Below are positions 33,338 through 42,239 of a DNA stretch of 64,000 nt, piece after piece (within the stretch, counting starts at the first letter, position 1; the number at the start of each line of letters is the position of its first letter). Location of the stretch: the NCBI RefSeq assembly GCF_014204515.1, contig NZ_JACHLI010000004.1, forward strand, positions 124,001 to 188,000, read 5' to 3'. The notes under the pieces are model-generated. The model made no database searches. It saw only the letters and a program-made list of their open reading frames with translations, and was not told the origin of the DNA. This DNA comes from Pseudomonas nitroreducens. GTDB taxonomy: Bacteria; Pseudomonadota; Gammaproteobacteria; Pseudomonadales; Pseudomonadaceae. The translations under genes were made by a program, and so were the position numbers.

Positions 33338-33715
33338 ATGACGTACGCACGTTCGCAGAAGGGGATGTCGCTGCTGGGTTGGCTGGTGGTGCTGGCCGTC
33401 GTGGCCTTCCTCGCCAGTACCGCGTTCAAGCTGATCCCGCACTACATGGACTTCTACGCCATCGAGAAGTCGATCCAGTCGGTGGAAACCGACAAGGCGG
33501 CGGAGGTGCGCACGGTGCCGGAGTTCTACGCTTACGTGAACAAGGCGCTGATGCTCAACAACATCCGCGACCTCAACCTGGACGACGCCCTGGACGTGAA
33601 GCTCGAGAACAACGAGTTCCGCGCCCACCTGAAGTACGAAAAACGCGAGCCACTGGTGCAGAACATCGACCTGGTGGTCAAATTTGACAAAGAATACCGT
33701 GTACGAATGCCGTGA
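33338..33715 (+). CDS. DUF4845 membrane protein
   Basis: A 125-residue protein with one N-terminal membrane helix (SLLGWLVVLAVVAFLASTAF) behind a pilin-like short leader MTYARSQKGM, and a soluble domain containing LIPHYMDFYAIEKSIQSVE. This matches DUF4845 proteins, which are regularly found just before rnc in pseudomonads. The function is unknown. Its stop overlaps the rnc GTG start by four bases. Confidence 0.85.
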   Translation: MTYARSQKGMSLLGWLVVLAVVAFLASTAFKLIPHYMDFYAIEKSIQSVETDKAAEVRTVPEFYAYVNKALMLNNIRDLNLDDALDVKLENNEFRAHLKYEKREPLVQNIDLVVKFDKEYRVRMP

Positions 33716-34404
33716 GTAACAACAGTCTGGATCGACTCGAGCGCAAGCTTGGCTACACCTTCCGCGACCAGGACCTGATGGTCCTGGCGCTGACCCATCG
33801 CAGCTTCGCCGGGCGCAACAACGAGCGCCTGGAGTTCCTCGGTGACGCCATCCTCAACTTCGTCATCGGCGAAGCCCTGTTCACCCACTTCCCCCAGGCC
33901 CGCGAAGGCCAGCTGTCGCGCCTGCGCGCGCGACTGGTGAAGGGCGAGACCCTGGCCCTGCTGGCCCGCGGTTTTGAGATCGGGGACTACCTGCGCCTGG
34001 GCTCGGGCGAGCTCAAGAGTGGCGGCTACCGCCGCGAGTCGATCCTGGCTGACGCCATGGAGGCGCTGATCGGCGCCATCTACCTGGACACCGGCATGGA
34101 TTCCGCCCGCGAGCGGATCATGGCCTGGCTCGGCCCGCAGCTGCGCGAGCTGACCCCGGTGGATACCAACAAGGACCCCAAGACCCGCCTGCAGGAGTTC
34201 CTGCAGTCGCGCGGGTGCGAATTGCCGCGTTACGACGTGGTGGATATCCAGGGCGAGCCGCATTGCCGCACCTTCTTCGTGGAGTGCGAGGTGGCCCTGC
34301 TGAACGACAAGACCCACGGTCACGGCGGCAGTCGCCGCATCGCCGAGCAGGTGGCCGCCGCCGCCGCGCTGGCAGCCCTGGGCGTGGAGAATGGCCATGA
34401 GTGA
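33712..34404 (+). CDS. rnc: Ribonuclease III
   Basis: A 230-residue double-strand-specific endoribonuclease. The catalytic domain has the signature NERLEFLGDAILNFVIGEAL with acidic residues Glu41 and Asp45, and the second acidic pair Asp114 and Glu117 in ILADAMEALIGAIYLD. The double-stranded-RNA-binding domain occupies about 155-228. It matures rRNA and cleaves structured mRNAs. The GTG start at 33712 overlaps the DUF4845 gene, and its end overlaps era. Confidence 0.97.
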   Translation: MSNNSLDRLERKLGYTFRDQDLMVLALTHRSFAGRNNERLEFLGDAILNFVIGEALFTHFPQAREGQLSRLRARLVKGETLALLARGFEIGDYLRLGSGELKSGGYRRESILADAMEALIGAIYLDTGMDSARERIMAWLGPQLRELTPVDTNKDPKTRLQEFLQSRGCELPRYDVVDIQGEPHCRTFFVECEVALLNDKTHGHGGSRRIAEQVAAAAALAALGVENGHE

Positions 34405-35338
34405 GCACGAGCAAGACCAGCACGACCCATCCGAGCACGATGAAGCAGGGACCGTCCGCTGCGGCTATGTCGCCATCGTCGGTCGCCCCAACGTGGGCAA
34501 ATCGACCCTGCTCAACCACATCCTCGGGCAGAAGCTGGCGATCACCTCGCGCAAGCCGCAGACCACCCGCCACACCCTGCTGGGCATCAAGACCGAGGGG
34601 GACGTGCAGGCGGTCTACGTCGACACCCCCGGCCTGCACAAGGACAACGACAAGGCGCTCAACCGCTACATGAACCGTTCGGCCAGCGCCGCGCTGAAGG
34701 ACGTCGACGTGGTGATCTTCGTCGTCGACCGCAATCGCTGGACCGACGAAGACCAGATGGTCTACGACAAGGTCAAGTACGTGAGCTGCCCGGTGCTGCT
34801 GGCGGTGAACAAGGTCGACCGCATGGAAGACAAGGGCGAGCTGCTGCCGCACCTGCAGTGGCTGGCCGAGCAGTTGCCCAACGCCGAAGTCGTGCCGATT
34901 TCCGCCCAGCACGGGCAGAACCTCGACGTGCTCGAAGGCCTGGTGGCCGAGCGCCTGCCGGAGAATGACCACTTCTTCCCGGAAGACCAGATCACCGATC
35001 GCAGCAGCCGCTTCCTCGCCGCCGAACTGGTGCGCGAGAAGATCATGCGCCAGCTGGGCGCCGAGCTGCCGTACCAGGTCGCCGTGGAGATCGAAGAGTT
35101 CAAGCAGGACGGTCCGATCCTGCACATCCACGCGCTGATCCTCGTAGAGCGCGACGGCCAGAAGAAGATCATCATCGGCGACAAGGGCGATCGCATCAAA
35201 AGCATCGGCCAGAACGCGCGCAAGGACATGGAGGTGCTGTTCGACTCCAAGGTCATGCTCAACCTCTGGGTGAAGGTGAAGGGCGGCTGGTCCGACGACG
35301 AGCGCGCACTGCGTTCGCTGGGCTACGGCGACCTTTGA
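34397..35338 (+). CDS. era: GTPase Era
   Basis: A 313-residue GTPase for 16S rRNA maturation and 30S assembly. It has G1 GRPNVGKSTLLNH, G3 DTPGLH and G4 NKVD, and a C-terminal KH RNA-binding domain (IIIGDKGDRIKSIGQNAR). The ATG at 34397 is preferred because GGAGA lies six bases upstream; the ATG at 34391 is adjacent to that site with no spacing. The N-terminus carries an unusual His/Gln/Glu-rich stretch before the G domain (SEHEQDQHDPSEHDEAG). Overlaps the rnc stop. Confidence 0.96.
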   Translation: MSEHEQDQHDPSEHDEAGTVRCGYVAIVGRPNVGKSTLLNHILGQKLAITSRKPQTTRHTLLGIKTEGDVQAVYVDTPGLHKDNDKALNRYMNRSASAALKDVDVVIFVVDRNRWTDEDQMVYDKVKYVSCPVLLAVNKVDRMEDKGELLPHLQWLAEQLPNAEVVPISAQHGQNLDVLEGLVAERLPENDHFFPEDQITDRSSRFLAAELVREKIMRQLGAELPYQVAVEIEEFKQDGPILHIHALILVERDGQKKIIIGDKGDRIKSIGQNARKDMEVLFDSKVMLNLWVKVKGGWSDDERALRSLGYGDL

Positions 35339-35347
35339 CCGATCTTG

Positions 35348-35367
35348 CCCCGCGAGCATTCGCGGGG
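35348..35367 (+). terminator. Hairpin between era and recO
   Basis: Perfect CCCCGCGA / TCGCGGGG stem with four-base loop, 10 bp after the era stop. No T-tract, so termination may be partial. Confidence 0.55.
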
Positions 35368-35426
35368 CACACCCTTCGGGCGCCTGAGCGCGCCCGTCTC
35401 CCCACTCCGACTCCAGGCGCAGCGCC

Positions 35427-36131
35427 ATGAGCCTCGCTTCCACCGCCCAAGCCGCCTTCGTCCTGCACAGCCGTCCCTACAAGGAAACCAGCGCGCTGGT
35501 GGATTTCTTCACCCCGCAGGGGCGTCTGCGCGCCGTGCTGCGTGGGGCGCGGGGCAAGGCTGGAGCGCTGGCGCGACCGTTCGTGCCGCTGGAGGGCGAG
35601 TTCCGCGGGCGCAGCGATCTGAAAAATGTCGTGCGCCTGGAGCCCAACGGCATCCCCAACCTGCTCAGCGGCGAAGCGCTGTTCAGTGGCCTGTACCTGA
35701 ACGAGCTGATGGTCCGCCTGCTGCCGGTGGAAGACCCGCATCCCGCGCTGTTCGAGCACTACCGCGCGACCTTGCCGCTGCTGGCCGCCGGCAGTCCGCT
35801 GGAGCCGCTGCTGCGCTCCTTCGAATGGCGGCTGCTGGACGACCTGGGCTATGGTTTTGCCCTGGACACCGATATCGCCGGCCAGGACGTGGCGCCGGAC
35901 GGCCTCTACCGCCTGCTGCCCGACTCGGGCCTGGAGCCGGTCGGCAGCCTGCAGCCGGGCCTGTTCCACGGCGCCGACCTGCTGGCCATGGCCCAGGCCG
36001 ACTGGAGTGCCCCCGGCGCCCTGGCTGCGGCCAAGCGCCTGATGCGCCAGGCCCTGGCGCCCCATCTTGGCGGCCGACCGCTGGTCAGCCGCGAGCTCTT
36101 CATGAATCGCAAGGACAACTCCCGTGACTGA
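35427..36131 (+). CDS. recO: DNA repair protein RecO
   Basis: A 234-residue RecFOR-pathway protein that binds single-stranded DNA and loads RecA on gapped DNA. The N-terminal OB fold is visible (AAFVLHSRPYKETSALVDFF and GRLRAVLRGARG), followed by the helical C-terminal domain (LLRSFEWRLLDDLGYGFALD). No zinc-binding cysteines, as is common in pseudomonads. The end overlaps pdxJ by eight bases, so the pair is translationally coupled. Confidence 0.94.
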   Translation: MSLASTAQAAFVLHSRPYKETSALVDFFTPQGRLRAVLRGARGKAGALARPFVPLEGEFRGRSDLKNVVRLEPNGIPNLLSGEALFSGLYLNELMVRLLPVEDPHPALFEHYRATLPLLAAGSPLEPLLRSFEWRLLDDLGYGFALDTDIAGQDVAPDGLYRLLPDSGLEPVGSLQPGLFHGADLLAMAQADWSAPGALAAAKRLMRQALAPHLGGRPLVSRELFMNRKDNSRD

Positions 36132-36867
36132 AGCCAACCGTATCCTGCTCGGCGTGAACATCGACCACGTCGCCACCCTGCGCCAGGCCCGCGGCACCCG
36201 TTATCCCGACCCGGTGAAGGCCGCGCTGGATGCCGAGGAAGCCGGCGCCGACGGCATCACCGTGCACCTGCGCGAAGACCGCCGGCACATACAGGACCGC
36301 GACGTGCGCGTGCTCGCCGAAGTGCTGCAGACCCGCATGAACTTCGAGATGGGCGTCACCGAGGAGATGATGAAGTTCGCCGAGATCATCCGCCCGGCCC
36401 ACGTCTGCCTGGTCCCTGAGACCCGTCAGGAGCTGACTACCGAGGGTGGCCTGGACGTCGCCGGCCAGGAAGCGCGCATCCGCGAGGCGGTGCAACGCCT
36501 GGCTGCTGCCGGTTGCGAGGTGTCGCTGTTCATCGACCCGGACCAGCGCCAGATCGAAGCGTCCGCGCGCATCGGTGCGCCGGCTGTCGAGCTGCACACC
36601 GGTCGCTATGCCGATGCTCACAACCCGGCCGAAGCGGCCCATGAGCTGGCGTGCATCCGGGATGGCGTGGAGTTCGGCCTGTCCCACGGCCTGATCGTCA
36701 ACGCCGGACACGGTCTGCATTACCACAACGCCGAGCCGGTGGCGGCCATCGCCGGGATCAACGAGCTGAACATCGGCCACGCCATCGTTGCCCACGCGCT
36801 GTTCGTGGGCTTCAAGCAGGCGGTGGCCGAGATGAAGGCTTTGATCGTGGCGGCGGCGAATCGCTGA
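36124..36867 (+). CDS. pdxJ: Pyridoxine 5'-phosphate synthase
   Basis: A 247-residue TIM-barrel enzyme that condenses 3-amino-2-oxopropyl phosphate with deoxyxylulose 5-phosphate to make pyridoxine 5'-phosphate (vitamin B6). Family motifs are GVNIDHVATLRQARGTRYPD, GADGITVHLREDRRHIQD and ELHTGRYADA. The GTG at 36124 overlaps recO. It ends the DUF4845-rnc-era-recO-pdxJ block, the same order as in P. aeruginosa. Confidence 0.97.
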   Translation: MTEANRILLGVNIDHVATLRQARGTRYPDPVKAALDAEEAGADGITVHLREDRRHIQDRDVRVLAEVLQTRMNFEMGVTEEMMKFAEIIRPAHVCLVPETRQELTTEGGLDVAGQEARIREAVQRLAAAGCEVSLFIDPDQRQIEASARIGAPAVELHTGRYADAHNPAEAAHELACIRDGVEFGLSHGLIVNAGHGLHYHNAEPVAAIAGINELNIGHAIVAHALFVGFKQAVAEMKALIVAAANR

Positions 36868-36908
36868 ATGGAGAAGGGAGTCATCTGGCCGTTCGTGCCA
36901 GAGCATCT

Positions 36909-37050
36909 CCCTCTCCCTAACCCTCTCCCTGAAGGGAGAGGGGACTGTCCAGTGTGCGCGGGTAGATGTGCGTTAGCCGGCTGGCTCCGCCTTTGTCGGA
37001 GGCGCCGAATAGCCCCCTCTCCCTTCAGGGAGAGGGCGGGGGGAGAGGGT
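36909..37050. repeat. CCCTCTCCC-type palindromic element, copy 3 (diverged middle)
   Basis: CTCCCTAACCCTCTCCCTgaagGGAGAGG-type left end and CTCTCCCTTCAGGGAGAGG right end, as in copy 1. The middle has drifted (GACTGTCCAGTGTGC and TTAGCCGGCTGGC). Between the convergent pdxJ and cmoB genes, where it may also end transcription. Confidence 0.75.
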
Positions 37051-37108
37051 AGGCAGTCGCGCAGGGCTTGATGTCGATGGCCGGTGCGCTTATCGCATTA
37101 CCTGCCGG

Positions 37109-38077
37109 TCAGGGCTTGCGCGCCACCAGCGTGGCGCGCAGCGGCGCCGGCAGGCCTTCGAGGGTGCGGCTGTGGTCGTGCGGATCGAGGAAGTCCGGCA
37201 GCGACTGGTAGCGCATCCATTCGGTGGCGCGTTGTTCTTCCACCGAGGTGCGGCTGATGTCCACGCTGCGCACATCGGTGAAGCCCGCGCGGCGCAGCCA
37301 CAGTTCCAGCGCCGGCACCGACGGCAGGAACCACACGTTGCGCATCTGCGCGTAGCGGTCCTCGGGCACCAGCACGGTGTTCACGTCGCCTTCCACCACC
37401 AGGGTTTCCAGCACCAGCTCGCCGCCACGGCGCAGGCAGTCCTTGAGCGCCAGCAGGTGGTCGATGGGCGAGCGGCGGTGGTAGAGCACGCCCATGGAAA
37501 ACACCGTGTCGAAGCCTTCCAGGCTCGCCGGCAGGTCCTCCAGGGCGAAGGGCAGGTGCCAGGCCGGCAGGTCCGGCAGGTAGCGCTTCATGGCGAGGAA
37601 CTGGCAGAAGAACAGCCAGTTCGGGTCAACGCCGACCACGCTGCGGGCGCCGGCGCCGAGCATGCGCCACTGGTAGTAGCCGTTGCCGCAGCCGACGTCG
37701 AGGACTCGTTTGCCCGTCAGGTCGATGTGCGGCGAGACGCGGTCCCACTTCCAGTCCGAGCGCCATTCGGTGTCGATGTGCACGCCGAACAGGTGGAACG
37801 GCCCCTTGCGCCACGGGATCAGCCCCTGCAGGGCGAGCTGGAGCTGCGCGCGGGTGTCTTCGTCGCAGGCGCCGTCGAGGTCGAAGCGTTCGCGAAGTTC
37901 GATGGCAGTGGCCTGCAGCTGTGGCAGGCGGTCGACTGCCGCGAGCCAGCGTTCGAGATCGCCGTGGCCGTCGTCGACCTTGGCGGCCAGTTTGGCGGGC
38001 AGCGAGTCGGACCAGGATTGCAGCGGCGTGCCGGCCAGTTCAAGGCGCAGGCGGCTCAGGTCGAAGCGTTCGATCAT
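37109..38077 (-). CDS. cmoB: tRNA U34 carboxymethyltransferase CmoB
   Basis: A 322-residue enzyme that transfers a carboxymethyl group from carboxy-SAM to 5-hydroxyuridine 34 of certain tRNAs, giving cmo5U. The SAM-type loop is RVLDVGCGNGYYQWRMLGAG. GPFHLFGVHIDTEWRSDWKW and FSMGVLYHRRSPIDHL are characteristic of CmoB. The ATG at 38077 overlaps the cmoA stop in an ATGA junction. Length is as expected for the family. Confidence 0.95.
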   Translation of the reverse strand: MIERFDLSRLRLELAGTPLQSWSDSLPAKLAAKVDDGHGDLERWLAAVDRLPQLQATAIELRERFDLDGACDEDTRAQLQLALQGLIPWRKGPFHLFGVHIDTEWRSDWKWDRVSPHIDLTGKRVLDVGCGNGYYQWRMLGAGARSVVGVDPNWLFFCQFLAMKRYLPDLPAWHLPFALEDLPASLEGFDTVFSMGVLYHRRSPIDHLLALKDCLRRGGELVLETLVVEGDVNTVLVPEDRYAQMRNVWFLPSVPALELWLRRAGFTDVRSVDISRTSVEEQRATEWMRYQSLPDFLDPHDHSRTLEGLPAPLRATLVARKP

Positions 38078-38814
38078 GGCAGGGCAATCAGGGAAGCGAA
38101 GTTGAGGCACTGGAACCAGGGCACGACCTTGGAGAAGCCGGCGGCCAGCAGGCGCTCGCGGTGGGTTTCCAGAGTATCGGGGCGCATGACGTTCTCGATG
38201 GCGGTGCGCTTCTGGGCGATTTCCAGTTCGCTGTAGCCATTGGCGCGCTTGAAGTCGATGTGCAGGTCGGTGAGCAGCTCGTGCTCCTGCTCGTCGGCGA
38301 AGCGCAGTTTTTCCGAGAGGATCAGCGCGCCGCCCGGCAGCAGCGCAGCGTGCAGGCGGGTGAGCAGGGCCAGGCGTTGTTCGGGGGCGATGAACTGCAG
38401 GGTGAAGTTCAGCGCGATCAGCGAGCAGGGCTTGAGGTCCAGCGTCAGGATGTCCGCCTCGATCAGTTCGACCGGCAGCAGCTCCTGGTGCATGGCGTCC
38501 TGGGCGCGCAGGTACTCGCCGCAGCGCTCGATCATCGGCGCCGAGTTGTCGACGCCGATGACGCGGCAGCCTTCGGTCTTCACGTGGCGGCGCAGCGCCT
38601 GGGTCACGGCGCCGAGCGAGCAGCCGAGGTCGTACAGCACGCTGTTCGGGGCGGCGAAGCGCGCGCCGAGCACACCGATGTTCTCGACGATGGTGGGGTA
38701 GCCCGGCACCGATCGCTTGATCATGTCCGGGAAGACTCGCACCACGTCCTCGTTGAAGGTGAAGTCGGGAACCTGGGTTTGCGGCTGGGCGAAGATGCGG
38801 TCGGATTCGCTCAC
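38074..38814 (-). CDS. cmoA: Carboxy-SAM synthase CmoA
   Basis: A 246-residue SAM-dependent enzyme that makes carboxy-S-adenosylmethionine from SAM and prephenate for CmoB. Motifs are PDFTFNEDVVRVFPDMIKRS, YDLGCSLGAVTQAL and NFTLQFIAPEQRL. The start is set at GTG 38814 (VSESDRIFAQPQ), which matches the family N-terminus and has GAGG upstream. In-frame ATGs farther upstream cross a hairpin at 38858-38880 and give a non-homologous extension. It forms a two-gene operon with cmoB. Confidence 0.94.
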   Translation of the reverse strand: MSESDRIFAQPQTQVPDFTFNEDVVRVFPDMIKRSVPGYPTIVENIGVLGARFAAPNSVLYDLGCSLGAVTQALRRHVKTEGCRVIGVDNSAPMIERCGEYLRAQDAMHQELLPVELIEADILTLDLKPCSLIALNFTLQFIAPEQRLALLTRLHAALLPGGALILSEKLRFADEQEHELLTDLHIDFKRANGYSELEIAQKRTAIENVMRPDTLETHRERLLAAGFSKVVPWFQCLNFASLIALP

Positions 38815-38857
38815 GCTGGATGGGGCCTCGTTACGCTGGACGGGCAACAGGGCGCGG

Positions 38858-38880
38858 CGCGCCCCGATTGCCGGGGCGCG
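38858..38880 (-). terminator. GC-rich hairpin between the lipoprotein gene and cmoA
   Basis: Perfect CGCGCCCCG / CGGGGCGCG stem with a five-base loop, 48 bp past the lipoprotein stop codon. No T-tract. Probably ends the lipoprotein transcript. Confidence 0.55.
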
Positions 38881-38927
38881 CATTGTAGCCGAGGCGCCGG
38901 GTGCGCCCAAGCTTCAGCCGATAAGGG

Positions 38928-39500
38928 TCACTTGAGCTGGTCGGAGAAGTATTCGCCGGCGCCCTGCAGCGGGCCGAGAGGGTTCTTCTTGTCTTCCATG
39001 CGGCGGATGTTCGGCTCGCCGTTGCTGGTCTTGTGCACCACCACGTCGTCGATCAGCACGAACACCGGGCGGAACGACCAGCCTTGCACCTGGCGGCGCT
39101 TGCGGAAGTTGAAGATGTCAGCCCAGAAGCTGCCCACGCGCTGGCTGTCGGTCTTGTTGAAGTCGAAGGCATAGCCGATGCAGCGGTCCTTGGCCTGCAG
39201 GCAGGTCACCAGGCCATCGGGGAGGTAATCGATGGGGATGTTGGGTTGCACGAAGAGCAGGCGCACGTCGATGAACGAGAGCATCTTCGCGTTGCCCTGG
39301 GACAGCGGATCGAAGCCCAGCGCGTAGAGCTGCGAGCGGGTGGTCTTGCCAGGATCGACCTGGTTGAAGCGGCTCTGTGCATCCTGGTAATCCAGGAAGG
39401 GTGATTGCACTTCCGCACGTTCGCTGGGCAACAAGCCGCCACAGGCAGAGAGCGTCAGGCACGCTCCCAGCAACAACATCGAGCGAACTACTGCACGCAT
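38928..39500 (-). CDS. Outer-membrane-type lipoprotein of unknown function
   Basis: A 190-residue protein with a lipoprotein signal (MLLLGACLTLSAC, lipobox LSAC) and a mature domain containing TTRSQLYALGFDPLSQGNAK and WSFRPVFVLIDDVVVHKTSN. This pattern resembles small SmpA/OmlA-like or stress lipoproteins, with a 'TTRSQLYALGFDP' stretch like the BamE-fold start. No firm family. A gene on its own promoter upstream of cmoAB, 87 bp from the binding-protein gene. Confidence 0.75.
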   Translation of the reverse strand: MRAVVRSMLLLGACLTLSACGGLLPSERAEVQSPFLDYQDAQSRFNQVDPGKTTRSQLYALGFDPLSQGNAKMLSFIDVRLLFVQPNIPIDYLPDGLVTCLQAKDRCIGYAFDFNKTDSQRVGSFWADIFNFRKRRQVQGWSFRPVFVLIDDVVVHKTSNGEPNIRRMEDKKNPLGPLQGAGEYFSDQLK

Positions 39501-39587
39501 GGAGCTCCCCTTTTTTGAAGACTCTTATGATTGATCTATAGCTGATGGCAGACGGCCCCGCAGGACTTTTCTCACGCCGCTGTCGGG

Positions 39588-40334
39588 CTAGTCAACGGCG
39601 ATGCCGTAACCCTGCATCAGTGCCTTCCACTGATCGTTGCGGCGCAGTCCGCGCAGGCCTTCGTCGAGGTCGCTCAGGCGCTGCTCCACGTCTTCCAGAT
39701 GAGGATTCAGGGCGACGTACATGGGGCGCTTTTCCAGCAACTCGCCGGCCGCCTGGATGCGTGCGGAAAGGCCGTGGCGGCGCAGGTAGTGCTCGACTAT
39801 CCGGCTGTCTTCGAGCAGCACGGTGATGCGCCCGAGCAGCAGCTTCTGGATATTGCGTTCGAGGACCTTCTCGCCGCTGAGCACCTGCACCTGTTCGTGG
39901 TTGTCCAGGTTGTCGTCGCGCCAGCGGTCCAGTTCGCTGCCGTAGGAGTACCCCTGGGCCAGGCCGACGGCCTGGTTGCCCAGCGACGCGACACCGTTCC
40001 AGGTCCAGGGATTGTCCTCGCGCACGTAGAAACGCATGGTCACCCAGCCGATGGGCTCGCGGCCGGTGAGCAGGCCTGCGGACTCCTCGCCGTAGGCGCC
40101 GACCACGCCGTCCACCAGCCCCTCGCGGGCCATCTGCAGGGCGCGTGGCCAGGGCAACGGTTCGAACTGTGGCGGCTGCGGCAGCAACCGACCGAGGGCT
40201 TCGAGGAAGACGCCGGGTTTGTCCGGGTCGTCCGGGCAGAGGTAGGGGCACCAGTCATCGCCGGCCAGGCGCAGGGGCTCGGCGCTGGCCAGTGCGGAGC
40301 AGAGCAGCAGGGCCGGTGAAGCGAGTCGCAGCAT
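39588..40334 (-). CDS. Periplasmic solute-binding protein (extracellular family 3 type)
   Basis: A 248-residue exported protein. The signal peptide is MLRLASPALLLCSALASA, cut before EPLRLAGDDWCPY. The mature part resembles family 3 solute-binding domains: DDWCPYLCPDDPDKPGVFLE at the start, then PWPRALQMAREGLVDGVVGA and GSELDRWRDDNLDNHEQVQV. No permease or ATPase gene is nearby, so it may act as a stand-alone sensor or orphan binding protein. Ligand unknown. It starts one base from the end of the upstream yhhN gene, so they are co-transcribed. Confidence 0.78.
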   Translation of the reverse strand: MLRLASPALLLCSALASAEPLRLAGDDWCPYLCPDDPDKPGVFLEALGRLLPQPPQFEPLPWPRALQMAREGLVDGVVGAYGEESAGLLTGREPIGWVTMRFYVREDNPWTWNGVASLGNQAVGLAQGYSYGSELDRWRDDNLDNHEQVQVLSGEKVLERNIQKLLLGRITVLLEDSRIVEHYLRRHGLSARIQAAGELLEKRPMYVALNPHLEDVEQRLSDLDEGLRGLRRNDQWKALMQGYGIAVD

Positions 40335-40335
40335 G

Positions 40336-41010
40336 TCAGGCTCGGGTGGCGGGGCGTCCTTGCGAGTATGGCAGAGCGATATGACGGGATGTGACGGAAG
40401 CGGCGATGCCGAACTGACCCAGCCAGTAGGTCAGCATGATGGCGTAGGAGGAACCGTCGAAGGAGGCGACGAAGCGGCTGATGCCGATCATCGAATCGGA
40501 GCTGACGAACAGCAGTGCGCCCAGGGCGGCGAACAGCCGGCTGGCGCTGGCGATCGACGGCACGCCGAGGCGGGCGATGGCGCGCCAGAGCATGGCGCTG
40601 ATGGTCAGGCTGTACAGCGCGATGGGCAGCAGTAGCGGGCCCAGGCCGCGGCTGAAGAGCAGGACGAACAGGCCGCCACCCAGCGCTGCGGCAACCAGCA
40701 GGCCGAGCGGGGCGACGCGCCGGGTGTCGCCCAGGTAGGCGACCAGGTAGGCCAGGTGCGCCAGGAGGAACGCGGCGAGTCCGGGCACGAAGGCATTGAT
40801 CGGCCACTCCAGCAGGATGTCGCCGAGCATCGACAGGACCAGGCCGATGGCGACCCAGCGCCGGTAACCGTCGGCCGGCGTGCCGAGGATCCAGAACAGC
40901 ATGGCCAGCACCGGCAGCGGCTTGCACAGCATGCGCAGGACAGGCAGGTCAAAGGTGACGGCGAACAGGTAGGCGGCACCGCCGATCAGTGCCAAGAGTG
41001 CCCAGCGCAT
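40336..41010 (-). CDS. YhhN-family membrane protein, probable lysoplasmalogenase
   Basis: A 224-residue protein with about eight membrane helices and the YhhN/TMEM86 pattern: two acidic residues in the conserved segments VLSMLGDILLEWPIN and LGALLFVSSDSMIGISRFV. These enzymes hydrolyse the vinyl-ether bond of lysoplasmalogens. Bacterial substrates are uncertain. GGGAGGGAACCCC precedes the ATG at 41010. The next gene (solute-binding protein) begins one base after its stop. Confidence 0.82.
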   Translation of the reverse strand: MRWALLALIGGAAYLFAVTFDLPVLRMLCKPLPVLAMLFWILGTPADGYRRWVAIGLVLSMLGDILLEWPINAFVPGLAAFLLAHLAYLVAYLGDTRRVAPLGLLVAAALGGGLFVLLFSRGLGPLLLPIALYSLTISAMLWRAIARLGVPSIASASRLFAALGALLFVSSDSMIGISRFVASFDGSSYAIMLTYWLGQFGIAASVTSRHIALPYSQGRPATRA

Positions 41011-41118
41011 GGGGTTCCCTCCCGAGGAAATGAACGCCCACTGTGCCGCAGCGCCGCGCCCGTCCCACAGGCCGAAAGCGTCAGTGCGAGCGGCTTATGG
41101 CGCCGGGCCGGGCGTGTC

Positions 41119-41514
41119 TTACTGGACCTTGATCGGGCAGACGAAGGTCTGCGCGGGGGCGACTTCCGCCTCCCAGGGGCGGCGGTAGGCCAGTTCCAGC
41201 TGGTCCTCGCCGGCGCCGGAAACGCGGAAGCGCCAGGTGGATTCCCCGGCACTGCCGACCAGGCCGGCATCCTCGGGATTGCTGTAGACCTCCGGGCCGA
41301 GGGCGCGCAGCAGGCCGTTGGCGGCGTTGCGCATTTCCCAGCGGAAGCCGGTGGTGGGGTTGCTCGGCAGGATCAGCACCAGCTCCTGGCCGGCGTGCAG
41401 TTTCAGCGGCTTGCAGTCGCTGGCGTGTTCCAGGGTGACCACGGGTTTGGTCTGCCCGGCACAGCCGGCGAGCAGGGCCAGGGCGAGGGGCAGCAGCGGG
41501 CGGTACGACGGCAT
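41119..41514 (-). CDS. icp: Chagasin-type inhibitor of cysteine peptidases (lipoprotein)
   Basis: A 131-residue lipoprotein. It has the signal and lipobox LALALLAGC and a chagasin fold with its three binding loops: NPTTGF, a central GSAGEST/GEDQLE region and RRPWE. Chagasin-family proteins block papain-like cysteine peptidases by inserting these loops in the active-site cleft; in P. aeruginosa the gene at this place is icp (PA0778 by memory). The ATG at 41514 has AGGAG upstream; longer in-frame readings enter the repeat block to the right. It precedes yhhN on the same strand. Confidence 0.88.
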   Translation of the reverse strand: MPSYRPLLPLALALLAGCAGQTKPVVTLEHASDCKPLKLHAGQELVLILPSNPTTGFRWEMRNAANGLLRALGPEVYSNPEDAGLVGSAGESTWRFRVSGAGEDQLELAYRRPWEAEVAPAQTFVCPIKVQ

Positions 41515-41599
41515 GGGGGCTCCTGGGAGGGGACAGGTTGGGCCGCAGGATACCGCAATCGGGGTTGGCGTGAACTTCGTCCATTTTGTGTGTGCATCG

Positions 41600-41897
41600 G
41601 GCTGGATGTTTTGCGCCGCTTCGGCGTGCGCGCGGATTTCCTGTTTCGCCCCCTCGGGCGACCTCCTTTGGCAAACGCCCCAAAGGAGGCAAAGGTCTTG
41701 CCCCAATCATCCGGTTTTTCGCTTGGGGCGAAAAATACCCTCGTTGAAGCGCAGTTTCAGGGGCCCGCCGCGAAGGGCCATCCCTGGCCCATCGCGGCTC
41801 TCGCGACATCCATGTCGCTCAACCCCTGAAACTCCACTTCAACGAGGCCTCCTGAACGGGGCCATTCGGAGTGCGCTGACGTTTCTCTGGAAAACTT
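41600..41897 (-). repeat. Long structured repeat, copy A
   Basis: About 300 bp, related to copy B in opposite orientation and to a partial copy at the window end. An outer 22-base helix pairs 41742-41763 with 41823-41844 (20 of 22 pairs). It encloses a GCGACAT-gg-ATGTCGC-type hairpin and a second hairpin with a GGGA loop. Next to it is a hairpin CCTCCTTTGG / CCAAAGGAGG with loop GGCGTTTG. The last part holds the invariant TCGCCCGAGGGGGCGAAAC. Confidence 0.85.
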
Positions 41898-41928
41898 CAG
41901 AGCCAGAGCCAGAGCCAGAGCCAGAGCC
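41898..41928. repeat. Hexanucleotide microsatellite (CAGAGC)5
   Basis: Five exact copies of CAGAGC at 41898-41927, directly at the 5' end of long repeat copy A (read GCTCTG in the repeat's own orientation). Confidence 0.9.
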
Positions 41929-41971
41929 GAGGCGCGCGTGGGGTTCTAAGGTTGGAGCAGTGGCGCTCTTT

Positions 41972-42166
41972 GTAGGAGCGGACTTGTCCGCGATCGGATT
42001 CCCATCCACTGCGAAATCACGGCGAAGCAGGAACGAAAGCTGGATGGCGCGTCGGCAGGGTCGGTTCGCGAGCAAGCTCGCTTCTACAATCGGGCGCTGC
42101 AGATCGGTGTACCTGGGAAGATCGAATCCCGCCGCGAGGGATTTCGCGGACAAGGTCCGCTCCTAC
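41972..42166. repeat. Three REP-type palindromes
   Basis: GTAGGAGCGGACTTGTCCGCGA at 41972-41994, GGTTCGCGAGCAAGCTCGCT-type at 42063-42087, and TCGCGGACAAGGTCCGCTCC-type at 42144-42166. They lie between the two inverted long repeats. Confidence 0.85.
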
Positions 42167-42196
42167 GCAAACGCATCTCACGGTGCCACGCCAAAT

Positions 42197-42239
<43 letters not shown>
